Positions 34,879 through 43,421 of a DNA stretch of 64,000 nucleotides are shown piece after piece. The position numbers and the translations under genes were made by a program. Below the pieces are notes generated by a model. The model was not told the origin of the DNA. It made no database searches and worked only from the letters and a program-made list of their open reading frames with translations. Every line of letters begins with the position of its first letter. Within the stretch, counting starts at the first letter, position 1. This DNA comes from Ktedonobacteria bacterium (lineage in GTDB: Bacteria > Chloroflexota > Ktedonobacteria > Ktedonobacterales > JACDGC01), in contig DAIDGU010000042.1 in the NCBI GenBank assembly GCA_027459785.1, positions 1 to 64,000 on the forward strand. The letters are read 5' to 3'.

Positions 34879-35796
34879 CTATGCCGGTGCCAGCGGGCGT
34901 GGCGCGTAGAGCGTTCCCAGCGTAGCCAGCGCGCGGGGATAGTCGGCGTCCAGCGCGTCCAGCAGGGTGCGAGCATCGCCGGCTTGCAAGTCCAGCGCCA
35001 CGCGCGCGGCGGGTTCCAGGCGCGGCATCACCGCATCGCCCCACCAGCCCACGCCCAGCGCACGGGCCAGGATGTCCGCGACCTGCACCACGGCGGCGAT
35101 CTCGCTGCACGCTTCCAGGCGACCGCCGGAGCGCACGCTATGGTGGCGGCCCACCGCCAGCGCGATCTCCTCTGGCTGGCCCCATGCCTCGCAGAGCGCG
35201 CGGCCCAGCGCCGCGTGGTCGCACGGCAGCAAGCGCCGTTCCGCCGTCGTGATGGCGATGCCCTCCGTCGCCGCCAGTTGGATGACGCGCGCGTACTCCT
35301 CCGGCAGCAGCAGCAACAAGGCAACCTTGCCGGCATCGTGCGTCAGCGCCGCCGCCACGAACGGCAGATCGTCGGCTGCGCCCTGGCGGCGAGCCAGGAG
35401 GCGCGCGGCAGCCGCCGCCGCGACGCTGTGCTGCCACAAGCCGGCGATGCGCGCGTTCAGGTCCGCCTGGCCAGGCAGGCGCAAGGTGAAGAGGCTGAGC
35501 AAGCTGGGGGGCCGCGCGATCTCATGCACGACCTCGCTGCCCAAAAACTGTACGGCGCGGGGTAGCGCGGTGATCGGTTCGGGCAAAGCGCAATAGGCCG
35601 AGTTTACGGCGCGCACGACGCGCATGGCGACGGTAGGGTCCAGCGCCACGATGCGCGCCACATCTTCCGCCGAGGCGGCAGGGTCTGCCAGCAGATCGTC
35701 GAGCAGGGGCAGGATCGGTGAGGGGCGGGTGAAGGAGCGCAGTCGCGCGACGAGCGCCTCCACCGTGGCGGCAACCGGAAGAGATGGTGCGGTCAT
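34879..35796 (-). CDS. HDOD-domain signalling protein
   Basis: A 305-residue protein with an HDOD fold, an HD-related domain found in signal-transduction proteins. It opens with a typical linker (LPLLDDLLADPAASAEDVAR, IVALDPTVAMRVVRAVNSA) and has LTHDAGKVALLLL (about 156) and GRHHSVRSGG (about 213). Some HD-type residues remain (H-D, H-H), but the complete HD-GYP set is absent, so phosphodiesterase activity is doubtful. Its start overlaps the stop of the upstream 118-residue gene as ATGA, so both are coupled. The pairing suggests a cytoplasmic signalling module. Confidence 0.9.
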   Translation of the reverse strand: MTAPSLPVAATVEALVARLRSFTRPSPILPLLDDLLADPAASAEDVARIVALDPTVAMRVVRAVNSAYCALPEPITALPRAVQFLGSEVVHEIARPPSLLSLFTLRLPGQADLNARIAGLWQHSVAAAAAARLLARRQGAADDLPFVAAALTHDAGKVALLLLLPEEYARVIQLAATEGIAITTAERRLLPCDHAALGRALCEAWGQPEEIALAVGRHHSVRSGGRLEACSEIAAVVQVADILARALGVGWWGDAVMPRLEPAARVALDLQAGDARTLLDALDADYPRALATLGTLYAPRPLAPA

Positions 35797-36149
35797 ACAC
35801 GGCCCCCTTCTTTGAGCCGCGCGGCTTGCTGTTGGTGGCGGGCGTAACGGTCGCGGGCCATTTGCGCCAGCTCGCGCATGAAGGGATCGCGCTCATCGAT
35901 CTGCATCAGGGCATGCATGGCGAACGGCGTGGGGGCGGGCAACCTCGCGGCGGCACCCTCCGGCGCGCTTTCAGCGCGGATCGCCACGACCGCGACGCCC
36001 CACTGGCGCATCTGGCGCTGCTGCTGGCGCGTCAGGCTGGTTCCCGCCGGTGCCAGCAATCGCCCCCGCGCATCCTGCGCATCCTCCGCCAGCACCATCC
36101 CCGGCTGAATCTCCGCCACGCTGATCGTCAGCGCCGCCATGCTCGCCAT
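35793..36149 (-). CDS. Small companion of the HDOD protein
   Basis: A 118-residue protein. Its core, VAEIQPGMVLAEDAQDARGR then LLAPAGTSLTRQQQRQMRQW and GVAVVAI, matches the N-terminal module commonly found before HD-GYP or HDOD domains (L.PGM.LAEDV.D..GRLLL..GT.LT...L..L..WG...V.V). Here the module is a separate gene, translationally coupled to the HDOD gene by a 4-base overlap, so the two proteins probably act together. The C-terminal 40 residues are a charged helix (RDPFMRELAQMARDRYARHQ). An in-frame ATG three codons later is equally possible. Confidence 0.78.
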   Translation of the reverse strand: MASMAALTISVAEIQPGMVLAEDAQDARGRLLAPAGTSLTRQQQRQMRQWGVAVVAIRAESAPEGAAARLPAPTPFAMHALMQIDERDPFMRELAQMARDRYARHQQQAARLKEGGRV

Positions 36150-36243
36150 CGCCCGACCTCCTATGCGCCATCCCTATGCCGCTTTCTTTTATCGAATCGG
36201 CGGCGCGCGGTGGTGCCAAAAGGGCCGGAAGTCACACGGGCGG

Positions 36244-37179
36244 CTATTGCAGCACGTCACGTTGCTTCATCAGCACGCCCGTCAGGACGGCAAAAACGAC
36301 GATGTAGGCGACGAGCGTGCCGACCACCTGCTTAGGATCAGGCTGCTGACCGAGCGCAGAGACGCCGCGACTGAGAGCATCGAAGATGTTCAAGCCGCGA
36401 TTCGGCAATACCGCTGCCGGCAAGTTCGTAATGACCGCGCCGACAAAGTATTTCGGAATATCGCCCCACACCTGATTGTTGGTGGCGACGCCGATGATTT
36501 GCAGCACGCCGCTGATGATGCCTTCCACGAAGAAATACGCCAGCGCGAAGCTCAAACCGAAGGCCATGTTGCGCCCCAGCACAGCGAAAAGCGCCGCCAG
36601 CAACAGCGTGGCGAACATGCTGACGATCACCGCGCCAATATAGCCCAGCGTGTCGGACCAAAAGTAACTCGGCAACGTGAACGAGTCAGCGTTACTGCCC
36701 AGCGCCCAGTTGATATCCAGTTTCGCCACGATCAGCGCCAGCACCAGCAACACCACCAGCATGCCCAGGCTCACGATGCCGACCGCCGTCAACTTCGCGC
36801 CCAGCAGGCGCAAGCGCCCCACGCCGCGCGCCAGGATGACGCGGATCGTCCCCTGCTGGTATTCCTGCGCGATGGCAAAGACGGTGGCGACCGCGACGAA
36901 GATGCCGATGAAGCCGCGCACGCCCGTGTTACTGTTGAGGAACTGCGTCATCACCGAATAGGAGAGCGGCGCGAGATGAATCGGCAAATCATTCAACCGA
37001 TTGTTGACGGCATTGATCTCAAAGTAATAGACCAGCGACGCGAGCGAGAAGAACACCGCGACGATTCCGGCGGTGATCCACACGGCGCGCTGGCGGCTGA
37101 TCTTAAAAAGTTCCGCGCGCACCATGCTGACGAAGCTCGGCGTGGTGGCCGTTGTGGTGCCGGTCATGGTAACGTTCAT
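36244..37179 (-). CDS. ABC-2 type transporter permease
   Basis: A 311-residue integral membrane protein of the ABC-2 export family with about six TM helices: near 32-52, 80-105 (GFIGIFVAVATVFAIAQEYQ), 140-165, 180-205, 215-235 and 285-305. The cytoplasmic EYQQGTIRVILARGVGRLRL loop is the coupling element typical of the family. It overlaps the upstream ATPase gene by ATGA and forms one transporter with it. The substrate (drug, lipid or peptide) cannot be told. Confidence 0.9.
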   Translation of the reverse strand: MNVTMTGTTTATTPSFVSMVRAELFKISRQRAVWITAGIVAVFFSLASLVYYFEINAVNNRLNDLPIHLAPLSYSVMTQFLNSNTGVRGFIGIFVAVATVFAIAQEYQQGTIRVILARGVGRLRLLGAKLTAVGIVSLGMLVVLLVLALIVAKLDINWALGSNADSFTLPSYFWSDTLGYIGAVIVSMFATLLLAALFAVLGRNMAFGLSFALAYFFVEGIISGVLQIIGVATNNQVWGDIPKYFVGAVITNLPAAVLPNRGLNIFDALSRGVSALGQQPDPKQVVGTLVAYIVVFAVLTGVLMKQRDVLQ

Positions 37180-38141
37180 CGTGCGCCTCCCGGTGCGGCA
37201 TTGGTCAGGCGCAAGAAAGCCTGCTCCAGCGTTTCGTTCTGATAGATGATGCTGTCGGGAATGTAGCCGGCATCCACCAGGAATTTGTTCAGGTTGCGCC
37301 CACGCCCGTCGGGGGCGGGCGTGAAGATCGCGCCGTTCGGGTCAAGCCGCGCGCCCAGGCTCCAAGACTCGCGCTGGAGCGCCGCCAACGCAGCGGGGGC
37401 GTCTTCGACATAGACCATGAACATGCCTGTGCCGCGCGTCAGGTCGTCGGGCCGCGCCTCGGTGACGAGTTGGCCCAGGTTGATGATGCCCACGCGCGAG
37501 CATAATTGCTGCACCTCGCCCAGCACGTGGCTGGAGATGACGATCGTTTTGCCCTGCGCGGCCAGGCTGCGCAACAGTTCGCGCATCTCCACGATGCCAG
37601 CGGGATCCAGGCCGTTCGCCGGCTCGTCCAGCACCAGCACGTCAGGATCGTTCATCAGCGCCATCGCCACGCCCAGGCGTTGCTTCATGCCCAGCGAATA
37701 GGTGCGCACGCGGTCTTTCTGGCGCGCGGCCAGGCCCACTTGCACCAGCACCCTTTCGATGCGCGCGTCATCTACGCCGCCCAGCGACTGGCTGAGCGCC
37801 CGCAAGTTGTCGCGCCCCGTCATATAAAGATAAAGGGCCGGCGTTTCCACCAATGCGCCCACGCGCGGCAAGATCTGCGCGCTATGGGTGGCGATGTCTT
37901 GCCCCAGCAACTCCACGCTGCCGGAGGTCGGCGCGATCAAGCCCAGCACCATACGGATCGTCGTCGTCTTGCCCGCGCCGTTCGGCCCTAAGAAGCCAAA
38001 GATATCGCCGCGATACACTTCCAGATTCAAATTATTGACCGCTAACCGTTTGCCATACTGTTTGGTCAGCCCGCGCGTGCGCAGGATCACATCACCTGTC
38101 CCCGTCGCCGGCTGCGCCGTGGTTGTCAGCGGAGATGCCAT
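37176..38141 (-). CDS. ABC transporter ATP-binding protein
   Basis: A 321-residue ATPase of the drug/lipid exporter (CcmA-like) class. Walker A is GPNGAGKTT, the signature is YSLGMKQRLGVAMAL, Walker B is VLVLDEPANGLDPAG, and the switch His is in IVISSHVLGEV. A C-terminal 90-residue extension (about 220-321) is usual for this class. The ATG at 38141 follows GAGAGGA; an upstream ATG at 38171 would add 10 residues. It is the first gene of a two-gene operon with the permease. Confidence 0.95.
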   Translation of the reverse strand: MASPLTTTAQPATGTGDVILRTRGLTKQYGKRLAVNNLNLEVYRGDIFGFLGPNGAGKTTTIRMVLGLIAPTSGSVELLGQDIATHSAQILPRVGALVETPALYLYMTGRDNLRALSQSLGGVDDARIERVLVQVGLAARQKDRVRTYSLGMKQRLGVAMALMNDPDVLVLDEPANGLDPAGIVEMRELLRSLAAQGKTIVISSHVLGEVQQLCSRVGIINLGQLVTEARPDDLTRGTGMFMVYVEDAPAALAALQRESWSLGARLDPNGAIFTPAPDGRGRNLNKFLVDAGYIPDSIIYQNETLEQAFLRLTNAAPGGAR

Positions 38142-38262
38142 ATCGTTCCTCTCGTTTCCGGGAAGCGCCACACGATAAACAAGTATTCGCTTCCCCCTTC
38201 CATTCTATAACGCACGAGGGGGGATGGCAGCGACGAACGGCCCTGATTCCCTGTGAACTCGC

Positions 38263-39279
38263 TCACAAACGGGGGCGATACCGCGCAACGAAGGCGCGCA
38301 GGTGCGCGATGTAGACGGCGGGGTCGGCGGCATAGGCACCGCAGTGGATGGGGCTGTCGGCATAGTACGTCTCTACCGGCGTACCCCCGGCCTGCGCGGC
38401 GCGGGCGATGCGTTCCGCGTGGGCCAGCGGGATGAGCGGGTCGCCGGTGGCATGGAATAGCAGCAGGGGCGGCGTCGTCGCCGGGGCGCGTCGCCCGCGC
38501 AGCCGCGCTTCCGGCTGGGCCACCAGCGGATGGCGGAAGCGCACGCGATAGATGACCTTCGCGCCATTGATCGCCGCTGTCGTGCAGGCGGGGATGAGCG
38601 CCCGCAGCGGGCGCAGCGGCGTGGGCCAGGCCGCGCTGCCCGCGCGCAACTGGCCGGTGATGATGCGCCGAAGCATGTCATCCAGCCGTGCGAAGGGGCT
38701 GTCGGCGATGATGCCGGCTACGTCTGGGTGTGGCGGCAACAGCAACGCCACCGCCGCGCCCATCGAAAAGCCGTGGATGAAGATGCCGCGCGGCAAGGTT
38801 TCCGGCTGATACGCCGCCACCTGCACCGCCGCCGCCAGGTCGCGCACCTCGGCGTTGCCGCCGCTGGTGGGGAGCGCCGCGCTGTCGCCGTGGCCGCGAT
38901 AGTCGAAGAGCAGCACGTTACAGCCATTGCCGTATTCCAACGCAGCGATGGGGCGGAAATTGACGCTCGGCAGCCGGAAGCCGTGGCTGAGGATGATCGT
39001 CGGGGCCGGCGCGGGCTGCGCCCAAAACTCCCCTTGCAGCCGCGTGCCATCCGCCGCGATGAAGGCTACTGGCCGGCGCAGTTCCGCCGGGGGCAGCGCG
39101 CCCAGCGCCGGAAAGCGCCAGCCGCCCCACACGGGCGCGTCCGGGTCGATCACCTCGCCGGGCTTCGTCATCTCCTTCACAAGATGATCGGCCAGCATCA
39201 GGCACGCCCCGCCGACCGTCACCCCCACGAATGCCGCCGATGATGTCGCGGCGATGGCCGCGCGCCGGAACCCGCTCAT
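38263..39279 (-). CDS. Alpha/beta hydrolase with N-terminal membrane segment
   Basis: A 338-residue serine hydrolase. An N-terminal hydrophobic stretch (about 7-32) is probably a signal anchor. The fold shows ILSHGFRLPSVNFRP (oxyanion loop), LLFDYRGHGDS, the nucleophile elbow HGFSMGA (Ser about 172), the acid in ATGDPLIPLAHA and the catalytic His in SPIHCGAY. The pattern fits peptidase-S9/BAAT-like hydrolases acting outside or at the membrane; the substrate is unknown. It is followed by 82 bases of spacer and a DNA methyltransferase gene on the same strand. Confidence 0.88.
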   Translation of the reverse strand: MSGFRRAAIAATSSAAFVGVTVGGACLMLADHLVKEMTKPGEVIDPDAPVWGGWRFPALGALPPAELRRPVAFIAADGTRLQGEFWAQPAPAPTIILSHGFRLPSVNFRPIAALEYGNGCNVLLFDYRGHGDSAALPTSGGNAEVRDLAAAVQVAAYQPETLPRGIFIHGFSMGAAVALLLPPHPDVAGIIADSPFARLDDMLRRIITGQLRAGSAAWPTPLRPLRALIPACTTAAINGAKVIYRVRFRHPLVAQPEARLRGRRAPATTPPLLLFHATGDPLIPLAHAERIARAAQAGGTPVETYYADSPIHCGAYAADPAVYIAHLRAFVARYRPRL

Positions 39280-39360
39280 AGCAATACCTCCTCAGTGAAC
39301 GCCCATACGTTCTGCTGAGATTAAGAGGGCGGGCGACGGGCGAAAGTTTCACGCGCCTGC

Positions 39361-41076
39361 TCAGCGGTGCCAGCGGTCGATGACGGCCTGGTCCTCCGGC
39401 GTGAGGCTGTAGAGGGCGTTGACCTCCATCGAGATCGTCGCGGTCAAGCGTTGGGCGACGGGGTAGTGGGTGGTGTCGTCGGTGGCCGTGCCGTGGGTGG
39501 CGTAATGGCGCGTCAGTTCGTTGGCCAGGCTGCTGAGGCGCTGACGGGTGTCGGCGGGGCCGAGCGCGATGGGCAGGGCGCGCAGCGCGTCCAGGTCGAT
39601 AACCGGACGGGCGAGTTGATATGCCGTCTGCGTCAGCGCCAGGTAGGTGCGCAGAGGCGGCGCGTTGAGCAGTGCCAGCACGAAAAGCAGCGTCGCGCGC
39701 TCCGCTGGATCGCCCGCCTGCGGCAGCAGCGCGATCAGCGCCGTGAGCGGCACCGCGCCGGTGTCGTCCAGCGCCACGGTGGGTTGCGCGCCCGCGCGCG
39801 GCAGCACGAGCTTCGCCCCGCGCCAGCTATCCGGCGAGTGCTTGAAGGCGCTGGCCGGTAGCCAGGCACGGCCTGCCTGCGCGTGAAACGGCGCGATGTC
39901 GATGCCGCGCAGCAGTTTGACGCCATTGGGGATGGGCGTGGGTGAGGGATCGGGAGCATCTTTGCCAAGCTCCGCGCCGCGCGTGATCTGCACCAGTTCG
40001 CCCAGCGTCGTGCGCCCGATGGCCCCATGCGGCTGCGCCATGCGCGCGACGAAGGCGCGTTCCGCGCCGGCCAGGGCATAGCGCCACGGGCCGCGCGGTG
40101 CCTCCGCCAGATCCGCCTGGGGGATGTCACCTTCCATGCGTCGTTCCGCCCTGGTGGCGCGGCTGTGGATGGTGCGGACGGGGCGTTCCTCGGCCTCGTC
40201 GTCGTCGGCGTCATCGGCATCCGTCGCCTGGCTCTGGGCCGTGCGGGCGAGCGCCAACCGCTCGATGCGCTCCCACTGCGTCACGCTGGCGTCCGTCGGG
40301 GCATCGCGCCGCGCCAGGAGCATCACCGTGCCGGGACCGGAGCGGAAGACGCCCGTCAGGTGCGCCAGGTGTGCCAGCGACCATTCCGCGCGCAACTCGT
40401 CGCGCAGCGCGGCGGCAGCGGGCTTGATGAGGAAGGCTTCCGGCAGCGCAATCGCCAGCGCCCCACCATAGGCCACCAGCCGCATCGATTGCTCGAGGAA
40501 GCGCAGCCACACATCACGCGGCGGTGTTTTGCTCTCGAAGCCGCCGTAGCTCACGACTACCCCGCGCGCCGTCGCCAGCGGCGGGTTGGTGATGACGAGC
40601 TTGAAGCGCGCGTCCACCGGCAACGTCAGGCTGTCGGTCTGGTGGATGTGGAACTGCATCGTCTTGCGCCGCGCCGCCGGCAGATCGGGGATGACGTGCG
40701 CGACGAGCCGGCGAAGGCGCAGTTCGGCCACGTGGCACGCGATGGGGTCGGGGTCCAGTCCCCAGATGCAGCGCTCGATCTCCTGCGCCACACGCTCCGC
40801 GCCCCAGCGGCGCACGCGCCCGCGCGCCGCCAGCGCCTGCGCGGCAGCCAGCAGGGTGTTGCCGCTGCCGCAGGCCGGGTCCATCACCAGCACGCCAGCG
40901 AGATCGGTGCCGGGAATGTAGCTGGCCCATTTCATCAAGGTCTGCGCGTAGGGCAGGGGCATCGAAGTCACGCCGCGCCGGCGGCTGTTTTCGACGCGCG
41001 CGAACCCGTGCTCATACCAATCCTCGCCGGCGACCGCCGTCGCGCCGGCCTTGCCGCTCTGTTGCGTCTCGATCAT
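39361..41076 (-). CDS. N6-adenine DNA methyltransferase
   Basis: A 571-residue gamma-class SAM-dependent DNA methyltransferase. Motif I is DPACGSGNTLL (66-76) and motif IV is NPPL (about 168), a Leu variant of the usual NPPY/F. VAYGGALAIALPEAFL is typical of the N6-adenine group. The C-terminal half resembles a target-recognition domain of type I or IIG enzymes (LGELVQITRGAELGKD, GVKLLRGIDIAPF, LLFVLALLNAP). No nuclease or HsdR-like gene is adjacent, so it may be an orphan modifier; the neighbouring RecQ-type helicase 418 bases upstream is the only DNA-processing gene nearby. Confidence 0.9.
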   Translation of the reverse strand: MIETQQSGKAGATAVAGEDWYEHGFARVENSRRRGVTSMPLPYAQTLMKWASYIPGTDLAGVLVMDPACGSGNTLLAAAQALAARGRVRRWGAERVAQEIERCIWGLDPDPIACHVAELRLRRLVAHVIPDLPAARRKTMQFHIHQTDSLTLPVDARFKLVITNPPLATARGVVVSYGGFESKTPPRDVWLRFLEQSMRLVAYGGALAIALPEAFLIKPAAAALRDELRAEWSLAHLAHLTGVFRSGPGTVMLLARRDAPTDASVTQWERIERLALARTAQSQATDADDADDDEAEERPVRTIHSRATRAERRMEGDIPQADLAEAPRGPWRYALAGAERAFVARMAQPHGAIGRTTLGELVQITRGAELGKDAPDPSPTPIPNGVKLLRGIDIAPFHAQAGRAWLPASAFKHSPDSWRGAKLVLPRAGAQPTVALDDTGAVPLTALIALLPQAGDPAERATLLFVLALLNAPPLRTYLALTQTAYQLARPVIDLDALRALPIALGPADTRQRLSSLANELTRHYATHGTATDDTTHYPVAQRLTATISMEVNALYSLTPEDQAVIDRWHR

Positions 41077-41214
41077 GTCCGTCTGCTCCGTGGGTGGAAT
41101 CGCGCGGGCTGGCCGGCCACGCGCACCCTATCCCCCACAGGATAGCCGGTCTTGTGCTAAGCCACAAGCTAACTGACTTTCGGGCTAGGGCCGGTGGGAT
41201 AGCCGAGAAGACCT

Positions 41215-41475
41215 TGGAGCGGGCAGATGGGTGGCGGAGCGGGCGAATGGCGACGGGGGACGGCGGGCGGTTGGCGACGGGGGACGGCGGGCGGTTGAAA
41301 CCGCGCCTAAGGGCGTTCCGCCACGAAGTCCACCTACGTGGACTGGGGCTAGTCCGCGACGGCGGACTTCGTCGCCGCCAGGCGCTTAGGCGCGGTTTCA
41401 ACCGCCCGCTCGTCCCCCGTCGCCCGCTCGTCCCCCGTCGCCCGCTCGTCCCCCGTCGCCCGCTCGTCCCCACGG
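41215..41475. repeat. 125-bp inverted repeat flanked by short tandem repeats
   Basis: The inverted repeat (about 41285-41410) has outer arms CGGGCGGTTGAAACCGCGCC and its complement, and inner arms ACGAAGTCCACCTACGTGG and CGGCGGACTTCGTCGCC. GGCGACGGGGGACGGCGGGC is duplicated before it, and an 18-bp unit (GTCGCCCGCTCGTCCCCC) repeats about four times after it. A near-identical copy is at 54261-54385. The gap holds no gene. Confidence 0.75.
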
Positions 41476-41494
41476 CATGGCTAGTACCTTTTCC

Positions 41495-43132
41495 TCAATC
41501 CTCTTCCGCGTGCAGCAGATCTAGCTCGCGCACCAGATTGAGGTCCAGCATCTGATAGCCGGCGGTGTCGAAGAGGATCGTGATCGTGTCGCCCTCGTAG
41601 CGCATCACTGCGCCCGCGCCCAGCGAAGCGTGCCGCACGCGGCGATTCAGCGCGAAAGGCAGGTCCGCTGTTGGCGTGGCGGCTGCCACATAGCCCGCCT
41701 GGCAGTTATCGCAATTGTCGCACGGCGGATCGTACGCCTCGCCGAAATAATTGAGGATGTAGGCCCGCCGACAGTCGCGTGTCTCGGCGTATCCCTGCAT
41801 CATCTCCACGCGCGACCGCTCGATCTGGCGGCGCTGCTCCTGCGCGGCAGCCACCTCCTCGGCGACGGCGTGTACGTCCAGCGGCTCCGCGCTCGTCGTA
41901 GCCTCGCCCGTCGGCGTCAGGTTCACCGCGCCGGCGTCCGCCAGGTGATCCAGGATCGTGTTGACCTTCCCTGGCGCGAGATCGGTTTCTTTGCGGATCT
42001 CCCGCGCGTCAACGGGTTCGTCGGCCTCTTGCAGCGTCTCCACCACCTGCTGCACATCGGCGGGATCGATGGGCGCGCTGGCGGCGAGGAAGCGGCGCAC
42101 GCCAACATCTTCCGGGCGATAAAAAAGGATCGCCTGTGCCGGCGCACCATCGCGCCCCGCGCGCCCGATCTCCTGGTAATACGCATCCACCGCCTCGCTG
42201 ATGTGTTCATGGAAGACGAAGCGCACGTTGGGCTTGTCGATGCCCATGCCAAAGGCGGTGGTGGCGACGATAACGGCGAGCGCATCGGTCATGAAGGCCG
42301 TCTGCACGCGCTCGCGCTCCTCCGTCGCCATGCCGGCATGGTACGGTGCCGCTGGCACGCCGCGTTCCGTCAGGGCGGCGGCGACATCCTCCGCGTGCTG
42401 GCGCGTCGCCACATACACGATCCCAGGTTTGGCCGCCGCAGTGATGCGTTCCAACAAAGCGTGGCGCTTGGCCTCGGCATCGTGGAACGTCTCCACCCCC
42501 AGCCATAGATTCGGGCGGTCGAAGCCGCGCACGATCACTTGCGGCGCGCGCATGCCCAGGCGCTCCACGATCTCGGCGCGCACGGGCGGCGCGGCGGTGG
42601 CCGTCAGCGCCAGCACGCGGGGTTGGTTCAGCGCCGCGATCACCGCGCCCAGGTGCAGATAGTCCGGGCGAAAATCGTGGCCCCACTCGCTGATGCAGTG
42701 CGCCTCGTCCACCACGAAGAGCGCCGGCTGCGCCGCCTGGAGCAGCTCTAACGTCGCTGCGTGCGCCAGTTGTTCCGGGGCCAGCAGCAAAAACTTCAGC
42801 GTACCGGCGGTGATCTGGTCGCTGATGGCATGCCGTTCCTCGCCGCTGAGCGTGGAATTGAGCACGGCGGCGTCGCCCAACTCCGCCTGGTGCAGGGCAT
42901 CCAACTGATCGCGCTGCAAGGCGATCAGCGGCGAGACGACGAGGCACAGGCCGGGGATCAGGTGCGCCGCGATCTGGTAGATCGCCGACTTGCCGGAGCC
43001 GGTGGGCATCACCACCAGCGTGTCATGGCCGCTGGCCAGCGCGTGCAGCGCCTGGCCCTGGCCGGGGCGCAGTAGATCATAATCGAGCGCGCCGCGCGCT
43101 GCTTCGCGCACGACTTCGGGGGTGGTGGCCAT
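41495..43132 (-). CDS. recQ: RecQ-family ATP-dependent DNA helicase
   Basis: A 545-residue superfamily 2 3'-5' helicase. Motif 0/I is LRPGQGQAL..MPTGSGKSAIYQ, motif II is DEAHCISEWGHDFR, motif III is LALTATAA, motif V is VATTAFGMGIDKP and motif VI is YYQEIGRAGRDG. After the helicase core come a winged-helix-like region and a RecQ zinc-binding element (CRRAYILNYFGE, CDNCDNC), then a short C-terminal beta domain. No HRDC domain is visible. It is involved in repair and recombination; the start codon is the ATG at 43132. Confidence 0.93.
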   Translation of the reverse strand: MATTPEVVREAARGALDYDLLRPGQGQALHALASGHDTLVVMPTGSGKSAIYQIAAHLIPGLCLVVSPLIALQRDQLDALHQAELGDAAVLNSTLSGEERHAISDQITAGTLKFLLLAPEQLAHAATLELLQAAQPALFVVDEAHCISEWGHDFRPDYLHLGAVIAALNQPRVLALTATAAPPVRAEIVERLGMRAPQVIVRGFDRPNLWLGVETFHDAEAKRHALLERITAAAKPGIVYVATRQHAEDVAAALTERGVPAAPYHAGMATEERERVQTAFMTDALAVIVATTAFGMGIDKPNVRFVFHEHISEAVDAYYQEIGRAGRDGAPAQAILFYRPEDVGVRRFLAASAPIDPADVQQVVETLQEADEPVDAREIRKETDLAPGKVNTILDHLADAGAVNLTPTGEATTSAEPLDVHAVAEEVAAAQEQRRQIERSRVEMMQGYAETRDCRRAYILNYFGEAYDPPCDNCDNCQAGYVAAATPTADLPFALNRRVRHASLGAGAVMRYEGDTITILFDTAGYQMLDLNLVRELDLLHAEED

Positions 43133-43254
43133 AGCTGGGGATCATCCTTGGCAGAGAGGGATCGCGCTGGTTCCCGCGCGTACCCCACCCTAAAGCACAT
43201 GCCCCGCCAAGCTATAGATGAGATCTTTGTGTTAGGCAGAAAAGGACTGGAACT

Positions 43255-43420
43255 TGGAAAGAACACAACGCGAAATAACGCGAGATCGGGCGCGAAATGA
43301 CACGAAATGAGTTGAACATATCGTTGCTATTGCGTGTCTTCTCGTGGCAATTTCGTGTTATCTCGCGTTCCGTAACCCCTTTTTCGTGCTTCTTCGTGGC
43401 TTTCGTGTTCGAAAAAGATC
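43255..43420. repeat. CGAAAT / TTCGTG words upstream of the acyl-CoA ligase stop
   Basis: The same reiterated words as in the trp spacers (AACGCGAAATAACGCGAGAT, then GGCAATTTCGTGTTATCTCG and TTCTTCGTGGCTTTCGTG), here in an unrelated spacer. Confidence 0.6.
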
Positions 43421-43421
43421 G

